Source of the DNA: Actinosynnema sp. ALI-1.44
Lineage (GTDB): Bacteria > Actinomycetota > Actinomycetes > Mycobacteriales > Pseudonocardiaceae
NCBI RefSeq assembly: GCF_001984155.1
Contig: NZ_MTQO01000040.1
Coordinates: 62,001-126,000 of the forward strand
DNA: 64,000 bases
Direction of reading: 5' to 3'
Below the pieces are notes generated by a model. The model was not told the DNA's origin. It searched no databases and saw only the letters and a program-made list of their open reading frames with translations. Position 1 is the first letter of the stretch. Every line of letters begins with the position of its first letter. Made by a program: the position numbers and the translations under genes. Of the stretch, positions 36,367-43,068 are shown piece by piece.

Positions 36367-37647
36367 TCAGTAACTCCAGCGGCTCCGGGTAACGATCTCC
36401 TCCGGGGTGAGGCCGTCGAGCATCCGGATCTCACTCTGCCGGACACTGGTGATCGCGTCGACGAGTTCGGTGCCGAACGTGGCGAGCAACGCCGGATCGG
36501 CCTCGAACGCCTCGACAGCCGCGCCAAGGTGGTTCGGCAACGGAATCGAATCAGCCAGCGTCGCCGGGTCGACGTCGACCGGCTCGGGCAGGCTCGCGCC
36601 CTCGGTGATCCCGGCGCCGCCCGCGACCAGCAACCCGGCCAACGCCAGGTACGGGTTGGCCGAACCGTCGAAGCACTTGATCTCGACGTTCGGCGACCCC
36701 GCCTTGATGAACCGCAACGCCGCCTCCCGGTTCTCCAAGCCCCACGCCGCGAACGCGCCTGCCCAATGCGACGGGATCAGCCGCAGGTAGCTGGCCACCG
36801 AAGGAGCGCCGAGCGCCAGCAACGCGGGCAACCGGTCCAGGATCCCGCCGATGAACGACGCGCCGTCCGCTGTGAGCCCGAACGCGCCGTCCCCGCCGCA
36901 CAACAGGTTGCGGCCGTCACGCCATGCGCTCAGGTGCACGTGACAGCCGTTGCCGACACCACCGGCCAGCACCTTCGGCGCGAACGTCGCGCGCAGGCCG
37001 TGGTTGAGGGCGACCGCGCGGATCGTCTCGCGGACGAGCACGAGGTTGTCGGCGGCCGTCACAGGATCCTGGTGCGCGACCGAGAGTTCGTACTGGCCCG
37101 CCGCGTACTCCGGGTGGATCTGCTCGACGTGGATTCCCTGTGTTGCCAACGCGTCCAACACGTCGTGCAGGTAGCCGCCGAGTTCGGTCAGCCTGATCAT
37201 GCCGTACGCCGGGCCGGAGCAGGCGGGGACGAACTCGTCGCCGTCGCCCTTGGACACGCACCACTCGACCTCGAACGCGGCCCGTGTCGTGACACCTTGT
37301 TCGGCGAGTTCGTCGGCCACGCGGATCAGCAGGCCACGCGAATCACCCGGATGGACGTTGCCATCCTGGTCGTAGCGGACCGCGGGTGCCCACGCCCAGC
37401 CCGGCTGTGCGGCGAGCACGGTCAGCTTGCTGACGTCTGGTTTGAGCCGCAGGTCGCCGACCGGGCCGCCGGTGCTCGAGTCGTCGAACACGAACCGGTC
37501 GAACGACGGGGACGCGCCGATCCCGTTGGCCACCGCGTTCGCCAGCATGCTGACCGGGGCTCCCTTCACCCTGGTCACACCGCTGTTGTCGACCCAGGTG
37601 ACCGCCACCGCGAGCACACCACGCGCGGTCAGGTTCGCGGAATCCAT
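36367..37647 (-). CDS. Glutamine synthetase-like ligase (GlnT/FluG C-domain type)
   Basis: ATG 37647 has AGGGGA 5 nt upstream. The 426-residue protein has a glutamine synthetase catalytic fold with metal-binding residues in FEVEWCV (about 127-133), HPEYAAGQYELSV (about 180-192) and NGCHVHLSAW (about 233-242), and the ATP/substrate arginine region WGLENREAALRF (about 303-314). It lacks features of primary nitrogen-assimilation GlnA (length near 470, adenylylation loop). The divergent neighbour is an amidohydrolase, the same two domains that are fused in fungal FluG. It more likely gamma-glutamylates an amine than makes glutamine. Confidence 0.85.
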   Translation of the reverse strand: MDSANLTARGVLAVAVTWVDNSGVTRVKGAPVSMLANAVANGIGASPSFDRFVFDDSSTGGPVGDLRLKPDVSKLTVLAAQPGWAWAPAVRYDQDGNVHPGDSRGLLIRVADELAEQGVTTRAAFEVEWCVSKGDGDEFVPACSGPAYGMIRLTELGGYLHDVLDALATQGIHVEQIHPEYAAGQYELSVAHQDPVTAADNLVLVRETIRAVALNHGLRATFAPKVLAGGVGNGCHVHLSAWRDGRNLLCGGDGAFGLTADGASFIGGILDRLPALLALGAPSVASYLRLIPSHWAGAFAAWGLENREAALRFIKAGSPNVEIKCFDGSANPYLALAGLLVAGGAGITEGASLPEPVDVDPATLADSIPLPNHLGAAVEAFEADPALLATFGTELVDAITSVRQSEIRMLDGLTPEEIVTRSRWSY

Positions 37648-37707
37648 GCCATCCCCTAACGTGTCCAGAAGTACCGTCCATGATCTCGTCGCTGAGCGGA
37701 GTGCGCG

Positions 37708-38826
37708 ATGGCAGATGGGGCAAACCTGCGGCTGATCGACCACCACTGCCACGGTCTCGTCCAGCGCGACCTGGCCGAGGACGAGTTCCAGGCACTGCTG
37801 ACCGAAGCATCGGGCCCGTCGGTCAGCGCCTTCGACTCGCGCATCGGACTGGCCGTGCGGCGCTGGTGTGCGCCCGTGCTGGACCTGCCCGCGCACGCTC
37901 CGGTGGACGAGTATCTCGCCCGCCGCGCCTCCTTGGGGTACGCGGAGGTGGACGCCAGGTTCATGGCTGCGGCCGGGTTGTCCGCGTTGTGCGTCGACAC
38001 CGGGTATGTGCCGGAACCGATCTCGACGCCCGAATCCCTCGCGGCCTCGATCGACGGGTCGACATACGAGATCGTGCGCCTGGAGCAGGTCGCCGAGGAC
38101 CTGTACGGCCAGGTCGACGCGACCGGGTTCGCCGACGCCTTCCAGGCAGCGTTGCGGCAGCGGACCGAGCGGGCGGTCGGGGTGAAGTCGATCGCCGCGT
38201 ACCGGGTGGGCCTGGACCTCGATCCGGTCCGTCCGTCCACAAGCGACGTCGTCAGCGCCGCTTGGCGCTGGTTGTCCGGCGGCAGGCGGATGGCGGACCC
38301 CGTGCTGCAACGGTTCCTGATCTGGTGCGCGGTCGACCGCGGCCTGCCGATCCAGTTCCACGTCGGCCTCGGCGACTCGGACGTGGACATGAAGTCCGGC
38401 GATCCGTTGCTGCTGATGCCGTTGCTCCGGGCGGTCGAACCCACCGGCGTACCGGTCATGCTGCTGCACAACTACCCGTTCCACCGGCATGCCGGGTATC
38501 TGGCTCAGGTGTTCGGCAACGTCTACGTGGACGTCGGGCTCGCCACGCACAACCTGGGCGACCGCTCCCGTGTCCTGATCGAGGAGACCCTGGAGTTGGC
38601 GCCGTTCGGGAAGTTCCTGTTCTCGTCGGACGCGTTCGGCCTTTCCGAGCTCTACTACCTGTCCGCGACGTTGTTCCGCAGGGGAGTGTCGGCGGTGCTG
38701 GAGGCCGGGGTGTCGGCGGGTTCGTGGACCGCGGCGGACGCGGACCGGCTGGCCGACATGGTCGGCTCCGGGAACGCCACCCGCGTCTACGGGCTGGGCG
38801 ACGGCGGTTTCCGCCAGACCGCGTAG
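37708..38826 (+). CDS. Amidohydrolase (PF04909), FluG N-domain type
   Basis: The 372-residue protein has a metal-dependent TIM-barrel hydrolase pattern: HHCHG (about 11-15) as the first ligand pair, IQFHVGLGDSDVD (about 211-223), the strand MLLHNYPFHRHAGYLA (about 251-266) and a C-terminal aspartate in LFSSDAFGLSE (about 306-316). It is divergent from the glutamine synthetase-like gene with 60 bp between, implying co-regulation. In FluG and nodulin/GS fusions the same domains act on one substrate, so it may hydrolyse or decarboxylate the partner of the glutamylated product. Exact reaction unknown. GGAG lies 8 nt before the ATG. Confidence 0.83.
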   Translation: MADGANLRLIDHHCHGLVQRDLAEDEFQALLTEASGPSVSAFDSRIGLAVRRWCAPVLDLPAHAPVDEYLARRASLGYAEVDARFMAAAGLSALCVDTGYVPEPISTPESLAASIDGSTYEIVRLEQVAEDLYGQVDATGFADAFQAALRQRTERAVGVKSIAAYRVGLDLDPVRPSTSDVVSAAWRWLSGGRRMADPVLQRFLIWCAVDRGLPIQFHVGLGDSDVDMKSGDPLLLMPLLRAVEPTGVPVMLLHNYPFHRHAGYLAQVFGNVYVDVGLATHNLGDRSRVLIEETLELAPFGKFLFSSDAFGLSELYYLSATLFRRGVSAVLEAGVSAGSWTAADADRLADMVGSGNATRVYGLGDGGFRQTA

Positions 38827-38842
38827 ATGACCCCCGTCCACG

Positions 38843-39820
38843 TCAGGTGACGGAGATGGCGTCGAGCTTCTCCTTGAGGTACTCCGCCGCGATCACCTCC
38901 GGGTAGTCGGCTTTGCCGATCGGCGGGCCGAGCGGGGAGATGCGCGCGTCGTGGTCCGTCTCGTAGAAGAAGATCAACGACACCAGGTCCTCGTCGGGTG
39001 CGCTCGCGTGCGGCGGGAGCACCCGGTGCCGCGTGGAACGCCACCGGTGCCGCGTGGAACGCCACCGGTCGCCGGTCCACCGCGCCATCAGGTCGCCGAT
39101 GTTCACGGTGAAGGCATCCGGGTGGTAGGGCGCGTTCTCCCACCGGCCGTCCTTGGTGAACACCTGGAGCCCGCCGACACCGGCCTCCCTGTCCAGCACG
39201 GTGACCGTGCCGAAGTCGGTGTGCGGGCCGATCCGGAACTGGCCGTCCTCGGGGTGGCCGACGACGGTCAGCGGCGGATACCAGTTGATGTTGAAGGTGT
39301 AGGTGGGGTTGCCGGTGTGCCTGGTGAAGTGGCTCTCCGGCAGCCGCAACGCGACCGCGAAGACCGTCAGCAGCTCATCGGACAACGCCCGCATCCTGGC
39401 CATGTACTCCACGGAGGTGGATTCGAGGAACGGGACCTCGTCCGGCCACACGTTGGGGGCGAACCAGAAGTTGTCGACCGCGGGATCCCCGACCGGGGTG
39501 TCGGAGCCCACCGAATAGGACTCCTTGAGGTCCGGCGGAGACTCCACACCCTCGGCGTACGAGTTCGCCTCGACACCAGGCGGCAACCACCCGCGCCCAC
39601 CGACAGAGACGGCGTACCGCTGCTTGGCCTCCCCGGACAACCTGAAGAACCGCCGCGCCTGCTTACGGGTGTCGTCACGCAGCGACCGCGGCACACCGTG
39701 CCCGGTGATCAGCAGGAAGCCGGAATCCTGCAACGCGCGGTCGATCTGGTCGGCGACGTGGACGCGGTCCTTGAGCGAACCGTGGAACCACGGCTCAAGA
39801 TCGATGAGTGGGACGGTCAT
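38843..39820 (-). CDS. 2-oxoglutarate/Fe(II) oxygenase, isopenicillin N synthase-like
   Basis: ATG 39820 has GGAGG 6 nt upstream and overlaps the cytosine deaminase stop by 4 nt. The 325-residue protein has the DIOX_N part (VPLIDLEPWF, GFLLITGHGVP, DLKESYSVG) and the jelly-roll with the HxD pair in IGPHTDFGTVT (about 202-212). The distal iron histidine would be in STRHRVLPP, but the preceding seven residues RWRSTRH are duplicated in tandem, so there are two candidate histidines. The sequence resembles fungal thymine-7-hydroxylase more than plant enzymes, which fits its coupling to a cytosine deaminase. Substrate inferred, not proven. Confidence 0.85.
   Translation of the reverse strand: MTVPLIDLEPWFHGSLKDRVHVADQIDRALQDSGFLLITGHGVPRSLRDDTRKQARRFFRLSGEAKQRYAVSVGGRGWLPPGVEANSYAEGVESPPDLKESYSVGSDTPVGDPAVDNFWFAPNVWPDEVPFLESTSVEYMARMRALSDELLTVFAVALRLPESHFTRHTGNPTYTFNINWYPPLTVVGHPEDGQFRIGPHTDFGTVTVLDREAGVGGLQVFTKDGRWENAPYHPDAFTVNIGDLMARWTGDRWRSTRHRWRSTRHRVLPPHASAPDEDLVSLIFFYETDHDARISPLGPPIGKADYPEVIAAEYLKEKLDAISVT
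39024..39065. repeat. Perfect 21-bp tandem duplication inside the oxygenase gene
   Basis: The 21 bases at 39024-39044 are repeated exactly at 39045-39065. The duplication is in frame and repeats RWRSTRH next to the metal-binding histidine of the oxygenase. Perfect identity implies a recent event. Confidence 0.95.
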
Positions 39821-40293
39821 GAGCGCTCCTCCCCGATATCCTCGAACCACAAGTCGGGATGCTCCGCGATGAACTCGGTCATCATCTCGACGCAGTCCCG
39901 GTCGTCCACAATGGTCACCTGAACACCGTGCGCGGCAAGCCAGTCATGCCCACCGGAGAACGTGGTGGCCTCCCCGATGACCACCCGGTCGATGTTGAAC
40001 TGACGAACGAGCCCACTGCAGTACCAGCAAGGCGAAAGCGTGGTCACCATGACCGTGTCGCGGTAGTGCGGCCTGCGGCCTGCGTTGCGAAAAGCGGCGG
40101 TCTCCGCGTGCATCGACGGGTCACTATCCTGCACCCGCCGGTTGTGCCCACTGCCGAGTAACTCCCCATCAGGGCCATACAGAGCGGCGCCAATGGGAAC
40201 CCCGCCACCAGCCTTGCCGCGCAGCGCCTCCTGCCGCGCCACAGCCAGCATCTGTTTCGCCTCGATCAACTCGCGGCTCGCGTGCATGGTCAC
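39817..40293 (-). CDS. Cytosine deaminase, yeast FCY1 type
   Basis: The 158-residue zinc deaminase has the ligand histidine and catalytic glutamate in SMHAETAAF (about 60-68) and the cysteine pair in LSPCWYCSG (about 86-94). Its C-terminus WFEDIGE and the stretch GGHDWLAAHGVQVTIVDD correspond closely to yeast cytosine deaminase, not to the unrelated bacterial CodA. It should convert cytosine to uracil in the cytosol for salvage. GTG 40293 is preceded by GAGG at 9 nt; ATG 40287 is possible. It leads a two-gene unit with the oxygenase. Confidence 0.87.
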   Translation of the reverse strand: MTMHASRELIEAKQMLAVARQEALRGKAGGGVPIGAALYGPDGELLGSGHNRRVQDSDPSMHAETAAFRNAGRRPHYRDTVMVTTLSPCWYCSGLVRQFNIDRVVIGEATTFSGGHDWLAAHGVQVTIVDDRDCVEMMTEFIAEHPDLWFEDIGEERS

Positions 40294-40410
40294 ACTGTCG
40301 TGCCTCGACAGCGGCCTGGCAAGAGCTTGACCACCCAGCCGAACAACAGTAACGAGCTGCGCGTCGGTAACGCTCAGTCACCGGTCGTGGAGCCGCGTCA
40401 AAACCAAACC

Positions 40411-40923
40411 CTAAGCGTCCAACACAGCGTTCTCGGCCTGGGTCTGAGCCGCCCCGGCGACGGGAGGCAACGTGGACCAGGGAAAGTTGATCCACCGATC
40501 GGTGTACCGCCAGACGTAATCGCTCTTGACCGTCGAATGCGGCTTCTCGTAAACCACCGCACACCGCACCTCGGCCACGTGATCGGAACAAAAATCCCGG
40601 ACCAGCTTCAAGGTCGCACCCGTGTCGGCCACATCGTCGGCCACCAGGACGCGAGCGCCCGTCAGGTCGACCACGTTCGGCACCGGGGGAAGCATCACCG
40701 GCATGTCCAGGCGCTCGTTCACCCCGGTGTAGAACTCCACGTTCATCACGTGCAGGTTCTTGACGTTCAACGCGTACCCCAACGCCCCGGCTGCGAACAG
40801 GCCGCCGCGTGCGATGGAGAGGATCAGGTCGGGCTGGTAGCCGTCCGCGGCGATCCGCTCGGCCAGTTCGCGGCTGGCGGTGCCGAAAAGCTCCCAGGTG
40901 AGTACTTCGCGCTGCTCCGTCAT
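40411..40923 (-). CDS. Purine-type phosphoribosyltransferase
   Basis: The 170-residue protein has the PRPP-binding motif VLVADDVADTGATL (about 92-105) and an N-terminal ILSIARGGLFAAGALGYAL (about 34-52) that forms the PPi loop, as in xanthine/guanine (Gpt-like) transferases. It should join a nucleobase to PRPP. With cytosine deaminase and 8-oxoguanine deaminase nearby it supports a nucleobase-salvage theme. ATG 40923 has no good ribosome site; TACGCT about 11 nt upstream could be a -10 box for a leaderless message. It is divergent from the SARP gene. Confidence 0.85.
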   Translation of the reverse strand: MTEQREVLTWELFGTASRELAERIAADGYQPDLILSIARGGLFAAGALGYALNVKNLHVMNVEFYTGVNERLDMPVMLPPVPNVVDLTGARVLVADDVADTGATLKLVRDFCSDHVAEVRCAVVYEKPHSTVKSDYVWRYTDRWINFPWSTLPPVAGAAQTQAENAVLDA

Positions 40924-40981
40924 GGTTGCCGAGCGTAGCCTGCCGATGGATCCTGCCTGGTCAGCGGGTCGATCCGCCGAG

Positions 40982-41030
40982 AAAATACCGACCGGTCTTT
41001 TTCTTCTTGCATACCGGTCGGTTGGTTTTA
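40982..41030. promoter_or_regulatory. Paired ARE-like gamma-butyrolactone receptor sites upstream of the SARP gene
   Basis: Two AT/CCGGT elements lie between the divergent phosphoribosyltransferase and SARP genes. Site A (40982-41002) is AAAATACCGACCGGTC followed by Ts. Site B (41007-41030) read on the minus strand begins TAAAACCAACCGACCGGTAT and fits most fixed positions of the ARE consensus. Such sites bind ScbR/ArpA-type receptors, two of which are encoded downstream. Confidence 0.65.
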
Positions 41031-41068
41031 TATGGTGACACCGCCACCCCGACGGACGGAGGAAGCTG

Positions 41069-41857
41069 ATGGAGATCGGCGTTTTGGGGCCGCTGGAGGC
41101 CCGCTCGGGCGCGGCCCGGGTCATGCCGACGGCCGCGAAGACCCGCAAACTGCTCGCGATGCTCGCCGTCCACGCCGACGAGGTCGTGCCGATCGGCGAG
41201 CTCAACGAGGAACTCTGGGGCAGCAAGGTCCCCCGCAGCGCCAGCACCACGCTGCAGACGTACGTCCTCAACCTGCGAACCATGATCGCCGCCGCCACCG
41301 GTGGCACCAACGCCGACGCCAAGCGGATCCTCGCCACCCGGCCCGGCGGTTACGTCCTCAACGTCTCCTCGGTCGACGTCCGCGAGTTCGAACGGCTCAC
41401 CGCCGCGGGCCACCGGGCCCACCAGGCCAGGGAGTACGAGGCCGCCGCGGACACCTTCCGCGCGGCGCTCGGTCTGTGGCGCGGGCCGGCGCTCGTGGAC
41501 GTCCAGCTTGGACCGTTGCTCCGGGGCGAGGTGCAGCGGCTCAACGAGGCCCGGCTGTCCGCGCTGGACCGGCGGATCGACGCGGACCTCCGGCTGGGCA
41601 GGCACCACGAACTCGCCGGCGAGCTGACCGGGCTGGTCGCCAGGCACCGCACCCACGAGGGCCTGCACGCGCACCTCATGGTCGCGCTGTACCGCAGTGG
41701 CAGGCGGGCTCAGGCGATGAGCGTCTACCGCACGGTGCGCAAGGCGTTGATCGAGGAACTCGGCCTGGAACCGTCGCTCGGGCTGCGGCGGCTGCAGCAG
41801 GCGATCCTCAACTCCGATGCCGCGCTGGGGGAGCCGCGGCTCGAACGCGTCGGGTGA
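41069..41857 (+). CDS. SARP-family transcriptional activator
   Basis: GGAGGAAG precedes the ATG at good spacing. The 262-residue protein has an OmpR-type winged helix (about 1-92; VVPIGELNEELWG, then RSASTTLQTYVLNLR and TRPGGYVLNV) and a bacterial transcriptional activation domain (BTAD, about 98-245; VDVREFERLTAAG to RALIEELGLEPS). This is the minimal SARP layout of ActII-4 and RedD, which switch on antibiotic clusters. Its promoter carries ARE-like elements, so it is probably repressed by the gamma-butyrolactone receptors next door. No biosynthetic cluster is visible in the window. Confidence 0.92.
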   Translation: MEIGVLGPLEARSGAARVMPTAAKTRKLLAMLAVHADEVVPIGELNEELWGSKVPRSASTTLQTYVLNLRTMIAAATGGTNADAKRILATRPGGYVLNVSSVDVREFERLTAAGHRAHQAREYEAAADTFRAALGLWRGPALVDVQLGPLLRGEVQRLNEARLSALDRRIDADLRLGRHHELAGELTGLVARHRTHEGLHAHLMVALYRSGRRAQAMSVYRTVRKALIEELGLEPSLGLRRLQQAILNSDAALGEPRLERVG

Positions 41858-41861
41858 GGGC

Positions 41862-42458
41862 GTGGTCAGGCAGCAGCGCTCCGAGCAGACCAGGCGGCAG
41901 CTGATCGCGGCCGCGGCGGAGCTGTTCGACCGGGTCGGTTTCGTGCGCGCGACCATGGCGGACATCAGCTCGGCCGCAGGCGTGACCAAAGGGGCGTTGT
42001 ACTTCCACTTCCCCTCGAAGGACACGCTCTCGGACGCGGTGCAGTGCGAAGCCGTCGAAATGCTGGACATCCTGGTGGCAGGCCTGTCGGCCGGGCCGTC
42101 GCCGATCCAGTCCGTCATCGACCTGCACCACCAGGTCGTGCGCTGGCTGCGCGAGGACACGATCGTCCGAGCCAGCCTGCGGATCAGTCACGACACCGGT
42201 GGCACGGCCGACTTCTGCACGTCGTGGCTGGCCGCGACCGAATGGCTGCTCGGCAAGGAGTCACCCGAGCGGGCCGGGATGGCCGCGACCGTGCTCGTCG
42301 GGCTGTGCCTGGGGGTGGAGACGTTGCGGTGGAACGGAATCCGCCGGGACGACCTCGCCGCGCCGTGGGAGCTGGTGCTGCCGAGCCTGGTCGGTCACGA
42401 CCCTTCCGGTGTGAACCGGCTCAGCCGACGCGGCGGGACCAGCGACGGCAGGACGTAG
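41862..42458 (+). CDS. Gamma-butyrolactone receptor-like TetR regulator (ScbR family), first copy
   Basis: GTG at 41862 lies 4 nt after the SARP stop, so the two form an operon. The 198-residue protein has the receptor-type DNA-binding domain (about 6-52; VRQQRSEQTRRQLIAAAAEL, ISSAAGVTKGALYFHFPSKD) characteristic of ArpA/ScbR/BarA, and a receptor C-domain with DTGGTADFCTSWL and a late tryptophan in LRWNGIRRDDL. It would bind ARE sites and release them on binding an autoregulator or act as a pseudo-receptor for antibiotics. Its 3-prime end overlaps that of the next gene by 64 bp in opposite orientation. Confidence 0.86.
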   Translation: MVRQQRSEQTRRQLIAAAAELFDRVGFVRATMADISSAAGVTKGALYFHFPSKDTLSDAVQCEAVEMLDILVAGLSAGPSPIQSVIDLHHQVVRWLREDTIVRASLRISHDTGGTADFCTSWLAATEWLLGKESPERAGMAATVLVGLCLGVETLRWNGIRRDDLAAPWELVLPSLVGHDPSGVNRLSRRGGTSDGRT

Positions 42459-43003
42459 CGCCACATGGTCGCGACCCGCTCGGGCAGGTCCGCCCGGTCG
42501 GTCAGCACCTGCGCCGCGGTCTGCAGCCCGGTGAACGCGCCGACCACGAAGTTGGCGATCTCCGACGTGTTCAGCTCCTTGCGCACGTCACCGCGTTCCT
42601 GCGCGTGGTCGAGCTGGTCACGGATCAAGTCGATCCACCTCAGGTAGGACTGCGGGGCGGGGTTGCTGAACGTGCCCTGCTCGATCACCAGCCGGACGCT
42701 CGCCCGCACCCGGACGTTCTCCCTGAGGTTGCGCGCCATCGTCTGGGTCAGGTCGATCACGGTCTGCAGGCCGGGTTTGCCCGCATCGCCAGCCAACGGC
42801 CAGATGGTGAACTGCTCGTCGACCAACGCGTGCGCGAGCTCCTCCTTCGAGGTGAAGTGGAAGTACAGCGCGCCCTTGGTGACACCGGCCTCGGCCAGGA
42901 TGTCGGACAGGCTCGCGCCGACGAAGCCATGGCGGTCGAACACCGCGGCGGCCGCGTCGAGGATCGCGGTCCGCGTCCGCTCCGCCCGTTCCTGTTTCGG
43001 CAC
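42395..43003 (-). CDS. Gamma-butyrolactone receptor-like TetR regulator (ScbR family), second copy
   Basis: GTG 43003 gives the family-typical start PKQERAERTRTAILDAAAAV. The 202-residue protein has DNA-binding helices SLSDILAEAGVTKGALYFHF and a C-domain with LNTSEIANFVVGAFTGLQTAAQV and MWRYVLPSLVPP, matching true ScbR-type receptors better than the first copy. An ARE with full consensus lies 31 bp upstream, indicating autoregulation. It converges on the other receptor, with 64 bp of shared coding ends. The usual partner, a butenolide synthase of the AfsA type, is not in the window. Confidence 0.9.
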   Translation of the reverse strand: MPKQERAERTRTAILDAAAAVFDRHGFVGASLSDILAEAGVTKGALYFHFTSKEELAHALVDEQFTIWPLAGDAGKPGLQTVIDLTQTMARNLRENVRVRASVRLVIEQGTFSNPAPQSYLRWIDLIRDQLDHAQERGDVRKELNTSEIANFVVGAFTGLQTAAQVLTDRADLPERVATMWRYVLPSLVPPRRLSRFTPEGS

Positions 43004-43033
43004 CCGACCGAGTCTACGGCCGGGTGCCCGGCG

Positions 43034-43057
43034 AAACAAACCGGTAGGTAGGTATTT
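43034..43057. promoter_or_regulatory. Autoregulatory element (ARE) with full consensus
   Basis: On the minus strand the 24-mer starts AAATACC, continues TACCTACC and ends GGTTTGTTT. Every fixed position of the published streptomycete ARE consensus is satisfied. It lies between the second receptor gene (start 43003) and the GH81 stop (43069), in the receptor promoter. Confidence 0.8.
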
Positions 43058-43068
43058 TCCTGCCGGGG

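Noticed and set aside
36367-38841. 824-residue minus-strand frame joining the glutamine synthetase-like gene to sequence antisense to the amidohydrolase
   Set aside because: The part upstream of 37647 is antisense to a real gene and shows no domain; ATG 37647 with AGGGGA is the natural start. It is not a FluG fusion in one chain.
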